Positions 7,390 to 15,770 of a stretch of 64,000 bases of DNA are shown piece after piece; position 1 is the first letter of the stretch, and each line of letters begins with the position of its first letter. The position numbers and the translations under genes were made by a program. This DNA is from Candidatus Gastranaerophilales bacterium (GTDB taxonomy: Bacteria; Cyanobacteriota; Vampirovibrionia; Gastranaerophilales; Gastranaerophilaceae). The DNA lies in contig CANQOQ010000005.1 in assembly GCA_947625495.1 (NCBI GenBank), positions 1 to 64,000 of the forward strand, in the 5' to 3' direction. Under the pieces are notes generated by a model that did not search any database, was not told where the DNA came from, and saw only the letters and a list, made by a program, of their open reading frames with translations.

Positions 7390-9807
7390 ATGCCGTTTTT
7401 TGGTAAGATAACAAACTCCGTTAAATATTTTGCAGTGTTAATTATGCTGTTTTTAACGGCAGTACCTTCATTTGCCGGAGAGGCTAATTTGGTTGTTCCG
7501 AAAATATCAGGCGACAACTTTAATCTGCTTGTAACAGGTTTGGTTGTTTCTGTTTTGGGAATAATTTGGGGATTAATTGCCTATTGTCAGATAAAAGGAA
7601 TTAAAGCTCATAAATGTATGGTTGAAATAGGAAATACAATATTTGAAACTTGTAAAACCTATCTTGTTCAGCAAGGAAAGTTTTTGATTATTTTAGAAAT
7701 ATTAATTGCCGTGTGTATAGGTTTTTATTTTGGCTTTTTACAAGAAATGAGTGTAAAAAATGTTCTTATAATCCTTTTGGCATCTGTAGTAGGAATATTA
7801 GGCTCTTATGGAGTTGCATGGTTCGGAATAAGAATGAATACTTTAGCTAATGCAAGAACTTCATTTACGGCATTAAAAAATAAACCTCTGGATATTTTGA
7901 ATATTCCTTTAAAGGCAGGCATGAGTATAGGAGTTCTGCTTGTAAGCGTTGAATTAATAGTAATGCTTGCTATATTGCTTTTTGTCCCCGGACATTTGGC
8001 AGGAGCATGCTTTATTGGATTTGCAATAGGTGAGTCATTAGGTGCATCGGCACTTCGTGTGGCAGGCGGTATTTTTACAAAAATTGCTGATATCGGTTCC
8101 GATTTAATGAAAATTCAATTTGGTATAAAAGAAGATGATCCTCGTAACCCTGGTGTTATAGCTGATTGTACAGGTGACAATGCCGGTGATTCGATTGGGC
8201 CTACCGCAGACGGATTTGAAACATACGGTGTAACAGGTGTTGCTCTTGTAAGTTTTATTCTTTTAGGTGTCTTCCCCGAATATCAAATACAACTTTTAAC
8301 CTGGATTTTTGTAATGAGATATCTGATGATTATTACATCGGTTGTTTCGTATGGTATAAACGGTATCTTAAATAAAATATTATATTCAAATAAAGAAGAA
8401 TTAGACTTTGAAGCACCATTAACAAATCTTGTTTGGCTGACTTCAATACTATCAATAGGAATGACATTTAGTGTAAGCCGTTATTTGCTTGGTAATATGC
8501 CGAATAAATTATGGCTGACTCTTTCAATAATAATAAGCTGCGGAACATTAGGTGCCGCTTTAATACCTGAATTTACAAAAGTATTTACAAGCCCGAAAGC
8601 AAAACATACATCAGAAGTAGTTACTGCTTCAAAAGAAGGCGGGGCTTCTCTTACTATACTTTCAGGTATTGTATCGGGTAATTTCTCAGGCTTCTGGATA
8701 GGACTTGTTATTGTTGCTTTAATGACTATGGCTTATTTTGCAAGTATATATATACCTGCTGATATTATGATATATTCATCCGTATTTGCATTTGGCTTGG
8801 TAGCATTTGGATTTTTAGGTATGGGACCAGTTACTATAGCTGTTGACAGTTATGGTCCCGTTACAGATAATGCTCAATCGGTATATGAATTGTCTTTAAT
8901 AGAAGAAATACCGAATGTTGCAAATGAAATAAAAGATGAATTTGGCTTTGAGCCTAATTTTGATACTGCTAAAAAGTTTTTGGAACAAAATGACGGCGCA
9001 GGAAACACATTTAAAGCAACATCAAAACCTGTTCTTATTGGTACAGCCGTTGTAGGTGCTACTACAATGATATTTTCTTTAATACTTGTAATAAAAGAAA
9101 CATTAAATATAGAACCTGAAGCTATATTAAACCTTTTAAACCCTTATACGATATTAGGATTGTTAATGGGCGGCGCCGTAATATATTGGTTCTCGGGTGC
9201 ATCTATGCAGGCTGTTACTACAGGGGCTTATAGAGCCGTTGAATATATAGCTAAAAATATTAAACTTGGTGAAGGTGATGATAAAAAAGCTAATGTAAAC
9301 AATTCAAAAGAAGTTGTTAAAATTTGTACCGAATATGCGCAGAAAGGTATGTTTAATATTTTTATAGCGTTGTTTGCATTTGCTCTTGCTTTTGCATGTC
9401 TTTCCGCACCGATGTTAGAGAATGTAAATCCTGTTTCGTTTTTCGTCAGCTACTTAATAGGTATTGCGATATTCGGTTTATTTCAGGCTGTATTTATGGC
9501 AAATGCAGGCGGATGCTGGGATAATGCAAAAAAGATTGTAGAAGTTGATTTGAATGAAAAAGGAACTCCGCTCCATGATGCGACAGTTGTCGGCGATACT
9601 GTAGGAGATCCCTTTAAAGATACATCTTCTGTTGCTATGAATCCTATTATTAAATTTACAACTTTGTTCGGACTGCTTGCAATGGAAATTGCAATTGCAC
9701 CTGCATTTAAACAAATAGCTCCAATTTCAGGTATAGTATTGTTTATTATTGCGGTTATATTTGTAATTCGTTCATTCTATGCAATGAGAATTCCGACTAA
9801 TAAGTAA
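7390..9807 (+). CDS. hppA: Membrane-bound proton-translocating pyrophosphatase, divergent type
   Basis: An 805-aa integral membrane enzyme that couples pyrophosphate hydrolysis to ion pumping; about 16 hydrophobic helices are visible. The catalytic segments are present: EDDPRNPGVIADCTGDNAGD, later DNAQSVYE, and NAGGCWDNAKK with VVGDTVGDPFKDTS. The canonical DVGADLVGKVE is replaced by DIGSDLMKIQF, and the usual DNVGDCAGMAADLFE by DNAGDSIGPTADGFE. GNTFKATSK has Lys at the position that makes the family potassium-independent. The N terminus has an unusual signal-peptide-like extension ending SFAGEA. It is preceded by AAGGAG and followed by a strong terminator. Confidence 0.93.
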   Translation: MPFFGKITNSVKYFAVLIMLFLTAVPSFAGEANLVVPKISGDNFNLLVTGLVVSVLGIIWGLIAYCQIKGIKAHKCMVEIGNTIFETCKTYLVQQGKFLIILEILIAVCIGFYFGFLQEMSVKNVLIILLASVVGILGSYGVAWFGIRMNTLANARTSFTALKNKPLDILNIPLKAGMSIGVLLVSVELIVMLAILLFVPGHLAGACFIGFAIGESLGASALRVAGGIFTKIADIGSDLMKIQFGIKEDDPRNPGVIADCTGDNAGDSIGPTADGFETYGVTGVALVSFILLGVFPEYQIQLLTWIFVMRYLMIITSVVSYGINGILNKILYSNKEELDFEAPLTNLVWLTSILSIGMTFSVSRYLLGNMPNKLWLTLSIIISCGTLGAALIPEFTKVFTSPKAKHTSEVVTASKEGGASLTILSGIVSGNFSGFWIGLVIVALMTMAYFASIYIPADIMIYSSVFAFGLVAFGFLGMGPVTIAVDSYGPVTDNAQSVYELSLIEEIPNVANEIKDEFGFEPNFDTAKKFLEQNDGAGNTFKATSKPVLIGTAVVGATTMIFSLILVIKETLNIEPEAILNLLNPYTILGLLMGGAVIYWFSGASMQAVTTGAYRAVEYIAKNIKLGEGDDKKANVNNSKEVVKICTEYAQKGMFNIFIALFAFALAFACLSAPMLENVNPVSFFVSYLIGIAIFGLFQAVFMANAGGCWDNAKKIVEVDLNEKGTPLHDATVVGDTVGDPFKDTSSVAMNPIIKFTTLFGLLAMEIAIAPAFKQIAPISGIVLFIIAVIFVIRSFYAMRIPTNK

Positions 9808-9821
9808 TAAAGGCACAAAAA

Positions 9822-9852
9822 AAAAGACCGCTTTTATCAAGCGGTCTTTTTT
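9822..9852. terminator. Bidirectional intrinsic terminator
   Basis: A 12-bp perfect stem, AAAAGACCGCTT (9822-9833) and AAGCGGTCTTTT (9839-9850) around TTATC, has T runs on both strands. It serves the convergent hppA and pentapeptide-repeat genes. Confidence 0.92.
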
Positions 9853-9865
9853 ATAATTTAAACTT

Positions 9866-10387
9866 TTAATAATCAGATTCAACCGTTTCTTCTTCATCTT
9901 CATCATTATCTTTAGAATAGTTAGTATCAAAATCATCAGGTAATAAATCATTATCAGGCCAAATGGTTGTATCATCCGCTCTTGTTGCAGATAAATTCAA
10001 ACAAGCCGAAAAATCAGAGTCTGACAATTCAGCTTCTTTCACAATGCAGCCGGCCATATCTGCATCGGTAAAATTGCAGTAGCTGACAGTTGCATAATTA
10101 AAATCTGCACCATTTAAGATACTTTCTGAAAAATCACATTCAACAACATTTGCTCTTGTAAAATCAGCTGCATTTAAATTACTTCCGGTAAAATTTAAGT
10201 TTGATAAATGTGAATCGGTAAATGAAGTTCCTGACAGATCCGTATTAGATAAGTTAATTTCTTCAAGTGTAATATTGGAAAAATCTAATTCCGTTAAATC
10301 AATTTCATCATCAATAGTTTTTCTGTAACTGTTAAATTCTTCCGGATTTTTTATAATTAGTTCTGCCAGTTCTTCTTTTGAATACAT
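9866..10387 (-). CDS. Pentapeptide-repeat protein
   Basis: A 173-aa cytoplasmic protein. Residues about 30-130 are tandem pentapeptide repeats of the A(D/N)LXX type, such as LSNTDLSGTSF, LNFTGSNLNAADF and LNGADFNYATVSYCNF, which fold into a right-handed quadrilateral beta helix. The tail is very acidic (DNDEDEEETVESDY). Members range from gyrase-protecting DNA mimics to proteins with no known role, so no function is assigned. It has an excellent Shine-Dalgarno (TAAGGAGG) and a consensus -35 promoter upstream. Confidence 0.88.
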   Translation of the reverse strand: MYSKEELAELIIKNPEEFNSYRKTIDDEIDLTELDFSNITLEEINLSNTDLSGTSFTDSHLSNLNFTGSNLNAADFTRANVVECDFSESILNGADFNYATVSYCNFTDADMAGCIVKEAELSDSDFSACLNLSATRADDTTIWPDNDLLPDDFDTNYSKDNDEDEEETVESDY

Positions 10388-10448
10388 TTATTTCCTCCTT
10401 AATAATATAATTAACCTTATTGTAATTCCACACTTTTATATATTTATA

Positions 10449-10478
10449 ACATTATTTTATTTTTCTTTATTTTGTCAA
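10449..10478 (-). promoter_or_regulatory. Sigma70-type promoter of pentapeptide-repeat gene
   Basis: Read on the minus strand: consensus TTGACA (10478-10473), an 18-base spacer and TAATGT (10454-10449), about 60 bases before the ATG. Confidence 0.6.
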
Positions 10479-10491
10479 TAGTTTTTTAGAA

Positions 10492-10517
10492 GGCAATTTT
10501 TTCTGAAAATGTGTTTT
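10492..10517 (+). promoter_or_regulatory. Weak GGCAA...TGTTTT element (copy e)
   Basis: GGCAA (10492-10496) followed by a T-rich stretch and TGTTTT (10512-10517), with the same 20-base G-to-T distance as the other copies but without the A tract. It overlaps the first possible ATG (10509) of the HD-domain gene, which argues for a start further downstream. Confidence 0.3.
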
Positions 10518-10550
10518 TATAAAAATATAAGAATTTTCATAGGTCTTGTT

Positions 10551-11243
10551 TTGGTGGAAAATAGTTTAATAATTAACTCAAATAATAATTTAAATGAAGC
10601 GGAATCATCAAATCTTTTTACTTGTCCGTTTCAATTATTAAATTATTTTTGTAAACAATCCGTAGTTGATTATATGATAAAAAATAATCCGAATATAAAA
10701 AAAATACTTTTAAAAAACGGGTTAGATTATAGTGTATATTCAAAAAATATAAAAGACATTATAAATACACATTTAAAATTCACTACCAAAACGGCTCTTA
10801 AAATTGCAAGCAAGATGCAGATGCCATACTTTGACAGAAAACAACTGGAAATTGCTTGTGTTTTTCATGACTTTGGTAAGATACTAATTCCGTATGAAAT
10901 TATAAATAAAGACTGTGAATTAAATTCATCTGAAAAACAAATAATTAATTTACATGCCAGACTGGGGTTTGAACTATTAATTACAACAAAAATGGATTTA
11001 AGAATATTAAATTTAATAAAGAATCATCATGTTAATTCAGAAATCAACCACGATGTATTAGGTAAGATACTGTCTGTTGCTGATATATACTCGGCACTAA
11101 GAGAAGAAAGGGCATATAAAAATCCTTTAAATGCGGCAAGAGCCGTAGAAATCTTAGACCAAAAAGCAAAAAAAGGTGAAGTAAGTGCAGAAGTAGTGTA
11201 TGTATTAAATCAAATTGTAAATACGTCAAGCATCGCGGCATAA
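10551..11243 (+). CDS. Degenerate HD-domain (HD-GYP-like) protein
   Basis: About 230 aa. An HD phosphohydrolase core is visible: ACVFHDFGK (HD metal pair), NLHARLG, the KNHH pair, and ILSVADIYSALREERAYK, which matches the late Asp motif of HD-GYP cyclic-di-GMP phosphodiesterases. The GYP loop itself is missing: after KNHH comes VNSEINHDVL. It may therefore be inactive on c-di-GMP or act on something else. The open frame extends to ATG 10509. A start at TTG 10551, 7 bases after an AGG, is preferred because of a promoter-like element at 10492-10517. N-terminal residues are uncertain. A terminator follows. Confidence 0.72.
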   Translation: MVENSLIINSNNNLNEAESSNLFTCPFQLLNYFCKQSVVDYMIKNNPNIKKILLKNGLDYSVYSKNIKDIINTHLKFTTKTALKIASKMQMPYFDRKQLEIACVFHDFGKILIPYEIINKDCELNSSEKQIINLHARLGFELLITTKMDLRILNLIKNHHVNSEINHDVLGKILSVADIYSALREERAYKNPLNAARAVEILDQKAKKGEVSAEVVYVLNQIVNTSSIAA

Positions 11244-11244
11244 A

Positions 11245-11269
11245 AAAAGAACCCTTTTCGGGTTCTTTT
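11245..11269. terminator. Bidirectional intrinsic terminator
   Basis: A 10-bp stem, AAAAGAACCC (11245-11254) and GGGTTCTTTT (11260-11269) around TTTTC. The minus-strand copy also ends in a T run, so it serves both the HD-domain gene and rpmB. Confidence 0.88.
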
Positions 11270-11284
11270 CTGAATTAATTTATA

Positions 11285-11476
11285 TTAAACAGCTCTTTGA
11301 ACTTTACCTGCTCTTAAACAGGAAGTGCATACTTTAATCCTTTTAATAGTACCGTTATCATTAATTTTAACTGATTGTAAATTAGGATTTTGTCTGTATA
11401 CATTGTGTTTATGAGAGAATGAAAGCTTAGAAGCTTTTAATTGTTTTTTACCGCATATTGCACATTCTATTGACAT
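11285..11476 (-). CDS. rpmB: 50S ribosomal protein L28
   Basis: A 63-aa ribosomal protein of the large subunit. The N terminus has ECAICGKK and the C terminus VCTSCLRAGKV, giving the four cysteines of the zinc-binding form of L28. LSFSHKHNVYRQNPNLQSV between them is the conserved RNA-binding part. An AAAGGAAAT Shine-Dalgarno precedes the ATG. It is monocistronic, with its own promoter region and terminator. Confidence 0.96.
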   Translation of the reverse strand: MSIECAICGKKQLKASKLSFSHKHNVYRQNPNLQSVKINDNGTIKRIKVCTSCLRAGKVQRAV

Positions 11477-11495
11477 TTCTATTTCCTTTCAAATA

Positions 11496-11537
11496 ATTAT
11501 AGCTTGATAATAAATGAAAAAAAACAATTAATCAAGC
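11496..11537 (-). promoter_or_regulatory. rpmB promoter with flanking inverted repeat
   Basis: TATAAT on the minus strand (11501-11496) is directly preceded by the second arm of an inverted repeat, GCTTGAT (11502-11508 on the plus strand) and ATCAAGC (11531-11537), separated by 22 bases. The arms cover the -10/-35 spacer, so this could be an operator. No good -35 hexamer is visible. Confidence 0.4.
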
Positions 11538-11634
11538 CTTATAAAACCATTATATTAAATAATTTAAAGAAATCAATAAATAAATTAGTAAACACTGATA
11601 TTTTAATATAAAATATAATTGGATTGGGATAAAG

Positions 11635-12678
11635 ATGGAAATAGTAAGTAATACAATAAGAGAGAAAATTGAAGAACGGGAAAATTATATATTATCAAAA
11701 AGAGCGGTAAAGAGTTCACAAACACGAGGCAGAAAAAGACAGGAAGATAAATGTCCTCTGAGAACTGAATTTCAAAGAGACAGAGATAGAATACTGCATT
11801 CAAAAGCATTCAGACGTCTTAAACACAAAACACAAGTTTTCTTCTCTCCTTATGATGATCATTTCAGAACCAGAATGACTCATACTCTGGAGGTATCTCA
11901 AATTGCAAGAACCATATCAAGAGCATTGCAATTAAATGAGGATTTAACAGAGGCAATAGCTTTAGGACATGATTTAGGTCATACTCCTTTCGGCCACAGC
12001 GGAGAAAGAGTTCTTAATGAACTTATGCCAAACGGGTACAGACACAATGAACAAAGTGTCAGAGTTGTTGAATTTATTGAAAACTTAAACTTGACTTTAG
12101 AAACAATAGATGGAATCTTAAATCATTCATATCAGTGTATGCCATCTACTTTAGAAGGTCAGGTCGTCAGAATATCGGATAAGATTGCATATATTAATCA
12201 TGATATTCAAGATGCAATTCGAGCAGGTATTATAAATACTGAAGATATACCAAAAGAAAGTGTTAATTATTTTTCAACAACAAACAGAATAAGATTAACT
12301 AAAATTGTTGCTGATATTATTGATAACAGCTGGGATAAAGATACGGTAGAAATGTCAGATGAGTGTTTTGAACAATTTATTAATCTTCGAAAATGGATGT
12401 TTGAACACGTATATAACAATTCGCCTGCAAAACTTGCTGAAGATAAAGCTCAAAATGTAATCAGGCTTTTATTTCAACATTATTGTGAGATTCTTTCAAA
12501 AACATATAAAAATTCTTCAAAGGAAGAAATTATGCAGACGGCTTGTGACTATGTGTCAGGGATGACAGACAGATATGTACTCATCAAGTATGAAGAAAAT
12601 TTCCTGCCTTCCCCGTTAGTTCAAAAAAATAATGATGATTTTTTATATAAACTTGCCGGAATGAACGGATTAAAATAA
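11635..12678 (+). CDS. dgt: Deoxyguanosinetriphosphate triphosphohydrolase-like protein
   Basis: A 347-aa HD-superfamily dNTPase that removes triphosphate from dNTPs. RTEFQRDRDRILHSKAFRRL and HKTQVF form the conserved N-terminal signature. TRMTHTLEVSQIAR supplies the first metal His, ALGHDLGHTPFGH the HD pair and catalytic His, and the distal Asp lies in VRISDKIAYINHDI. It overlaps dnaG by one base (TAATG), and rpoD follows, giving a dgt-dnaG-rpoD order also known from Gram-positive bacteria. It probably tunes dNTP pools next to the replication primase gene. Confidence 0.94.
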   Translation: MEIVSNTIREKIEERENYILSKRAVKSSQTRGRKRQEDKCPLRTEFQRDRDRILHSKAFRRLKHKTQVFFSPYDDHFRTRMTHTLEVSQIARTISRALQLNEDLTEAIALGHDLGHTPFGHSGERVLNELMPNGYRHNEQSVRVVEFIENLNLTLETIDGILNHSYQCMPSTLEGQVVRISDKIAYINHDIQDAIRAGIINTEDIPKESVNYFSTTNRIRLTKIVADIIDNSWDKDTVEMSDECFEQFINLRKWMFEHVYNNSPAKLAEDKAQNVIRLLFQHYCEILSKTYKNSSKEEIMQTACDYVSGMTDRYVLIKYEENFLPSPLVQKNNDDFLYKLAGMNGLK

Positions 12679-14558
12679 TGACAAAAAAAACATATACGGA
12701 AGCAATAGATGAAATAAGAAACCGTCTTGATATATTAGATGTTGTACAATCAAGAGTTGTACTAAAAAAACGAGGTACTAATTATTGGGGTTGTTGTCCT
12801 TTTCATAATGAAAAAACTCCATCTTTTTGTGTAAGTCCTCAAAAAGGTATATTTAAGTGCTTCGGCTGCGGCGAAGGCGGTGATGCAATCAGTTTTTTGA
12901 TGAAAATAAATAACCAGTCATTTAATGAGGTTATAAAAGATTTGGCTCAGCAATTCGGAATTGAGCTTCCAGCTTATAATGCAGATTCAAAAAAATATGG
13001 GGATGAAAAACGAAAAATTAAAGATATTCTTGAGAAAGCATGTAAATACTACCACAACAATCTTTTGACATTGGATGAAGCTAAACCTGCTCTTGAATAT
13101 CTTGAAAAAAGAGGTATAACAAAAGAAATTATAGATGAATATAAACTCGGATATTCAAAAAAAGGATACACGGAACTTATTTCTCATTTTAAATCCGATT
13201 ATACACCTGATATATTAGAAAAAGCAGGACTCACGGTTAAAACAGAAAAATCAGAAAATATAGACAGGTTCAGACACCGTATTATGATACCGATAAGAGA
13301 TGAATCTTCAAATGTTATAGCATTTGGTGCAAGAGCAATTGAGGCTAATCAAAATCCAAAATATTTAAATTCACCGGATACTGTTTTATACAATAAAAGC
13401 AGAATATTATACGGAATCGATACGGCAAAAAAGCAAATAATGGCTGATGATTATGTAGTCATAATGGAAGGATACTTTGATGTAATATCATCTCAGGCGG
13501 CAGGACTGAAAAATGCAGTTGCATCTTGTGGAACAGCGCTTACCGTTGACCATATAAAATTAATTGCAAAGTATTCCAGAAACAGAAAAATATACCTTGC
13601 TTTTGATACGGATTCTGCAGGATTAAAAGCTACGCAAAGAAGCAGTGATGTAATAAAAGAAGCCTTTAGAGGGCTTGGCAATATTAAAATATTTGATCAA
13701 ACATATTCTTCTTTAAACGATGACAAGTATACATGCGAAATAAGAGTAATTGCCCCTTTTGACAGCAAAGACCCCGATGAATATATTCGTGAATACGGTA
13801 TTGAACAGTATAAAAATTACATAAAAAAAGCTCCTCTTTTATTGGATTTTGAGCTAAATCAGGCTTTAAAAGATTATAATCCCGATTTTTCTCCTACGGA
13901 TAAGCTAAAACTGGTGAAAAAAATCATGCCTTTAATTGAGGAAATTCCCAATAATATAGTTCAAAATGAATATATAAAGCTGGTTTCTGATAAAATTAAC
14001 ATTGATGAAAGTGCTTTGATTAGGGAGGTTAACAGAAGTAAAATGTTTCAAACAATTGAAAATAAACCAATTGAGCGAATTGTAACAAAATCTTCAAATA
14101 ACTCAGAAAAAGCACAAAAAAATTTATTAAGCTTGTTTTTTACTTCCGTAACTGAAATTGACTTAAATTATCTTAAAGAAGTTATAAAAAATGTTAAATT
14201 TACAAATAAAAATTTAATTATTATCAAAGAAGCAATTGACAAATTGTTATATCGGATAAATAATAATGTGGATGAATTAATACAAGCCCTGTATACACAA
14301 TTTGCTGAGGATAACGAATTAAAGGATATAATAACGGATTTAATATATATAGCTGACAGCTTTAAGAACTTGTCGGAACGTGATTTTAAGGCTGCTATAA
14401 GAGATAATGTCAATAGTATTCAAAAATATCATTTTAATTGTGAAAGGCATGAAATTGCCGAAAAATATAAACAATTAAATGATGATGACATCGAATCAAT
14501 GCAATACCAAATGCAGTTGCGTGAAAAAATAAAAAATAAACATAAAGTCGGAGAATAA
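12678..14558 (+). CDS. dnaG: DNA primase
   Basis: A 626-aa replication primase that makes RNA primers at the fork. The CHC2 zinc-binding domain at about 36-64 has the motif [12 protein letters not shown] followed by [10 protein letters not shown]. The DnaG core and TOPRIM domain follow, with [14 protein letters not shown] (catalytic Glu) and [11 protein letters not shown] (the metal-binding D-x-D). The helicase-binding C terminus is poorly conserved, as usual. Its ATG overlaps the dgt stop, and rpoD begins 4 bases after its stop, so all three are one transcription unit. Confidence 0.97.
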   Translation: MTKKTYTEAIDEIRNRLDILDVVQSRVVLKKRGTNYWGCCPFHNEKTPSFCVSPQKGIFKCFGCGEGGDAISFLMKINNQSFNEVIKDLAQQFGIELPAYNADSKKYGDEKRKIKDILEKACKYYHNNLLTLDEAKPALEYLEKRGITKEIIDEYKLGYSKKGYTELISHFKSDYTPDILEKAGLTVKTEKSENIDRFRHRIMIPIRDESSNVIAFGARAIEANQNPKYLNSPDTVLYNKSRILYGIDTAKKQIMADDYVVIMEGYFDVISSQAAGLKNAVASCGTALTVDHIKLIAKYSRNRKIYLAFDTDSAGLKATQRSSDVIKEAFRGLGNIKIFDQTYSSLNDDKYTCEIRVIAPFDSKDPDEYIREYGIEQYKNYIKKAPLLLDFELNQALKDYNPDFSPTDKLKLVKKIMPLIEEIPNNIVQNEYIKLVSDKINIDESALIREVNRSKMFQTIENKPIERIVTKSSNNSEKAQKNLLSLFFTSVTEIDLNYLKEVIKNVKFTNKNLIIIKEAIDKLLYRINNNVDELIQALYTQFAEDNELKDIITDLIYIADSFKNLSERDFKAAIRDNVNSIQKYHFNCERHEIAEKYKQLNDDDIESMQYQMQLREKIKNKHKVGE

Positions 14559-14562
14559 ATTG

Positions 14563-15678
14563 ATGAGTAAAAAGAAAATTTCAGAATTGTCTGTTGTAGG
14601 AATTTTAGATGAAGATGATAATTTAGAAGAAGAAACAACAAATGAAACATCAGGGATTATTCTTATGAATGAGTCTGAGTCAATTAGTCGTGACAGTATG
14701 GATGTTATTATGAATTCCGAAAGAAATAAAATTATCGATACTATGGAAAATGAAGATTTATTTTCTGCGGATATGGTTGAAGAAGACGACGATGATGATG
14801 AAGTTTCATTGTCTGATGCTCTTTTAACCAAAGGTGTTTCTTTTGATGATCCCGTCAGAATGTATTTAAGAGAAATCGGAAGAATTAAATTATTAACCGC
14901 CGATCAGGAAATTGACCTTGCAAAAAAGATTATTCAAGGCGGTAATGCAGGTGTCATTGCTAAAAGAAAACTTGTTCAGGCAAATTTAAGACTTGTTGTA
15001 TCAATTGCAAAAAAATATGTCGGTCGCGGTATGTTATTTTTAGATTTGATTCAAGAGGGTAATCTCGGTTTAATTAGAGCTGCCGAAAAATTTGACCATG
15101 AAAGAGGTTATAAGTTTTCTACTTACGCAACTTGGTGGATTCGTCAGGCTATAACAAGAGCTATTGCCGATCAGGCAAGAACAATCAGAATTCCTGTTCA
15201 CATGGTTGAAACTATTAATAAACTTAAAAAAGTTACAAGAAAATTAGCTCAGGAACTTTCCCGTAAACCTACGGAAGAAGAACTTGCAGTTGAAATGAAT
15301 ATTTCGGTTCCTAAATTAAGAGAAATAATAAAAGTTGCTCAAGAACCTTTATCACTGGAAACTCCTATCGGTAAAGAAGAAGATTCAAGACTTGGTGACT
15401 TTATTGAAGATAAAGATGCTGATGCTCCGGTTAAAACCGTTGCTCAGGAACTTTTAAGAGAAGATTTAGCTGAAGTATTAAGCGGATTATCTCCTCGTGA
15501 AAGAGATGTCCTTCGTTTAAGATTCGGTATGGATGACGGAAGACAGAGAACACTTGAAGAAGTCGGTCAGCTCTTTGGTGTTACTCGTGAACGTATCAGA
15601 CAAATTGAAGCTAAAGCATTAAGAAAATTAAGACATCCGAACAGAAGCAAGCGTTTAAAAGAATATATTGAAGTTTAA
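14563..15678 (+). CDS. rpoD: RNA polymerase primary sigma factor (RpoD/SigA)
   Basis: A 371-aa housekeeping sigma factor. After an acidic, variable N terminus (about 1-85) come sigma 1.2 ([17 protein letters not shown]), sigma 2 ([26 protein letters not shown] and the -10-reading [14 protein letters not shown]), sigma 3, and sigma 4 ([13 protein letters not shown] and the -35 helix [17 protein letters not shown]). ATG 14563 is chosen over the adjacent TTG 14560; GGAG at 14550-14553 suits either. It is the last gene of dgt-dnaG-rpoD and is followed by a strong terminator. Confidence 0.97.
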   Translation: MSKKKISELSVVGILDEDDNLEEETTNETSGIILMNESESISRDSMDVIMNSERNKIIDTMENEDLFSADMVEEDDDDDEVSLSDALLTKGVSFDDPVRMYLREIGRIKLLTADQEIDLAKKIIQGGNAGVIAKRKLVQANLRLVVSIAKKYVGRGMLFLDLIQEGNLGLIRAAEKFDHERGYKFSTYATWWIRQAITRAIADQARTIRIPVHMVETINKLKKVTRKLAQELSRKPTEEELAVEMNISVPKLREIIKVAQEPLSLETPIGKEEDSRLGDFIEDKDADAPVKTVAQELLREDLAEVLSGLSPRERDVLRLRFGMDDGRQRTLEEVGQLFGVTRERIRQIEAKALRKLRHPNRSKRLKEYIEV

Positions 15679-15686
15679 AAATATAA

Positions 15687-15713
15687 AAAAGAAGCCTTAT
15701 GGCTTCTTTTTTT
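15687..15713 (+). terminator. Intrinsic terminator after rpoD
   Basis: A 10-bp stem, AAAAGAAGCC (15687-15696) and GGCTTCTTTT (15701-15710) with a TTAT loop, followed by TTT. The next promoter-like element starts immediately after it. Confidence 0.9.
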
Positions 15714-15739
15714 AGCAAAAAAAATTATTTTTTAATTTT
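15714..15739 (+). promoter_or_regulatory. GCAAAAAAAATT...TAATTTT element (copy b)
   Basis: AGCAAAAAAAATT (15714-15726) and TAATTTT (15733-15739), with the same spacing as the other copies. It lies directly behind the rpoD terminator and 57 bases before the start of the tagged AAA+ gene. Confidence 0.45.
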
Positions 15740-15770
15740 ATCTTAATGTAAATATTAAGAGGAATATTTT

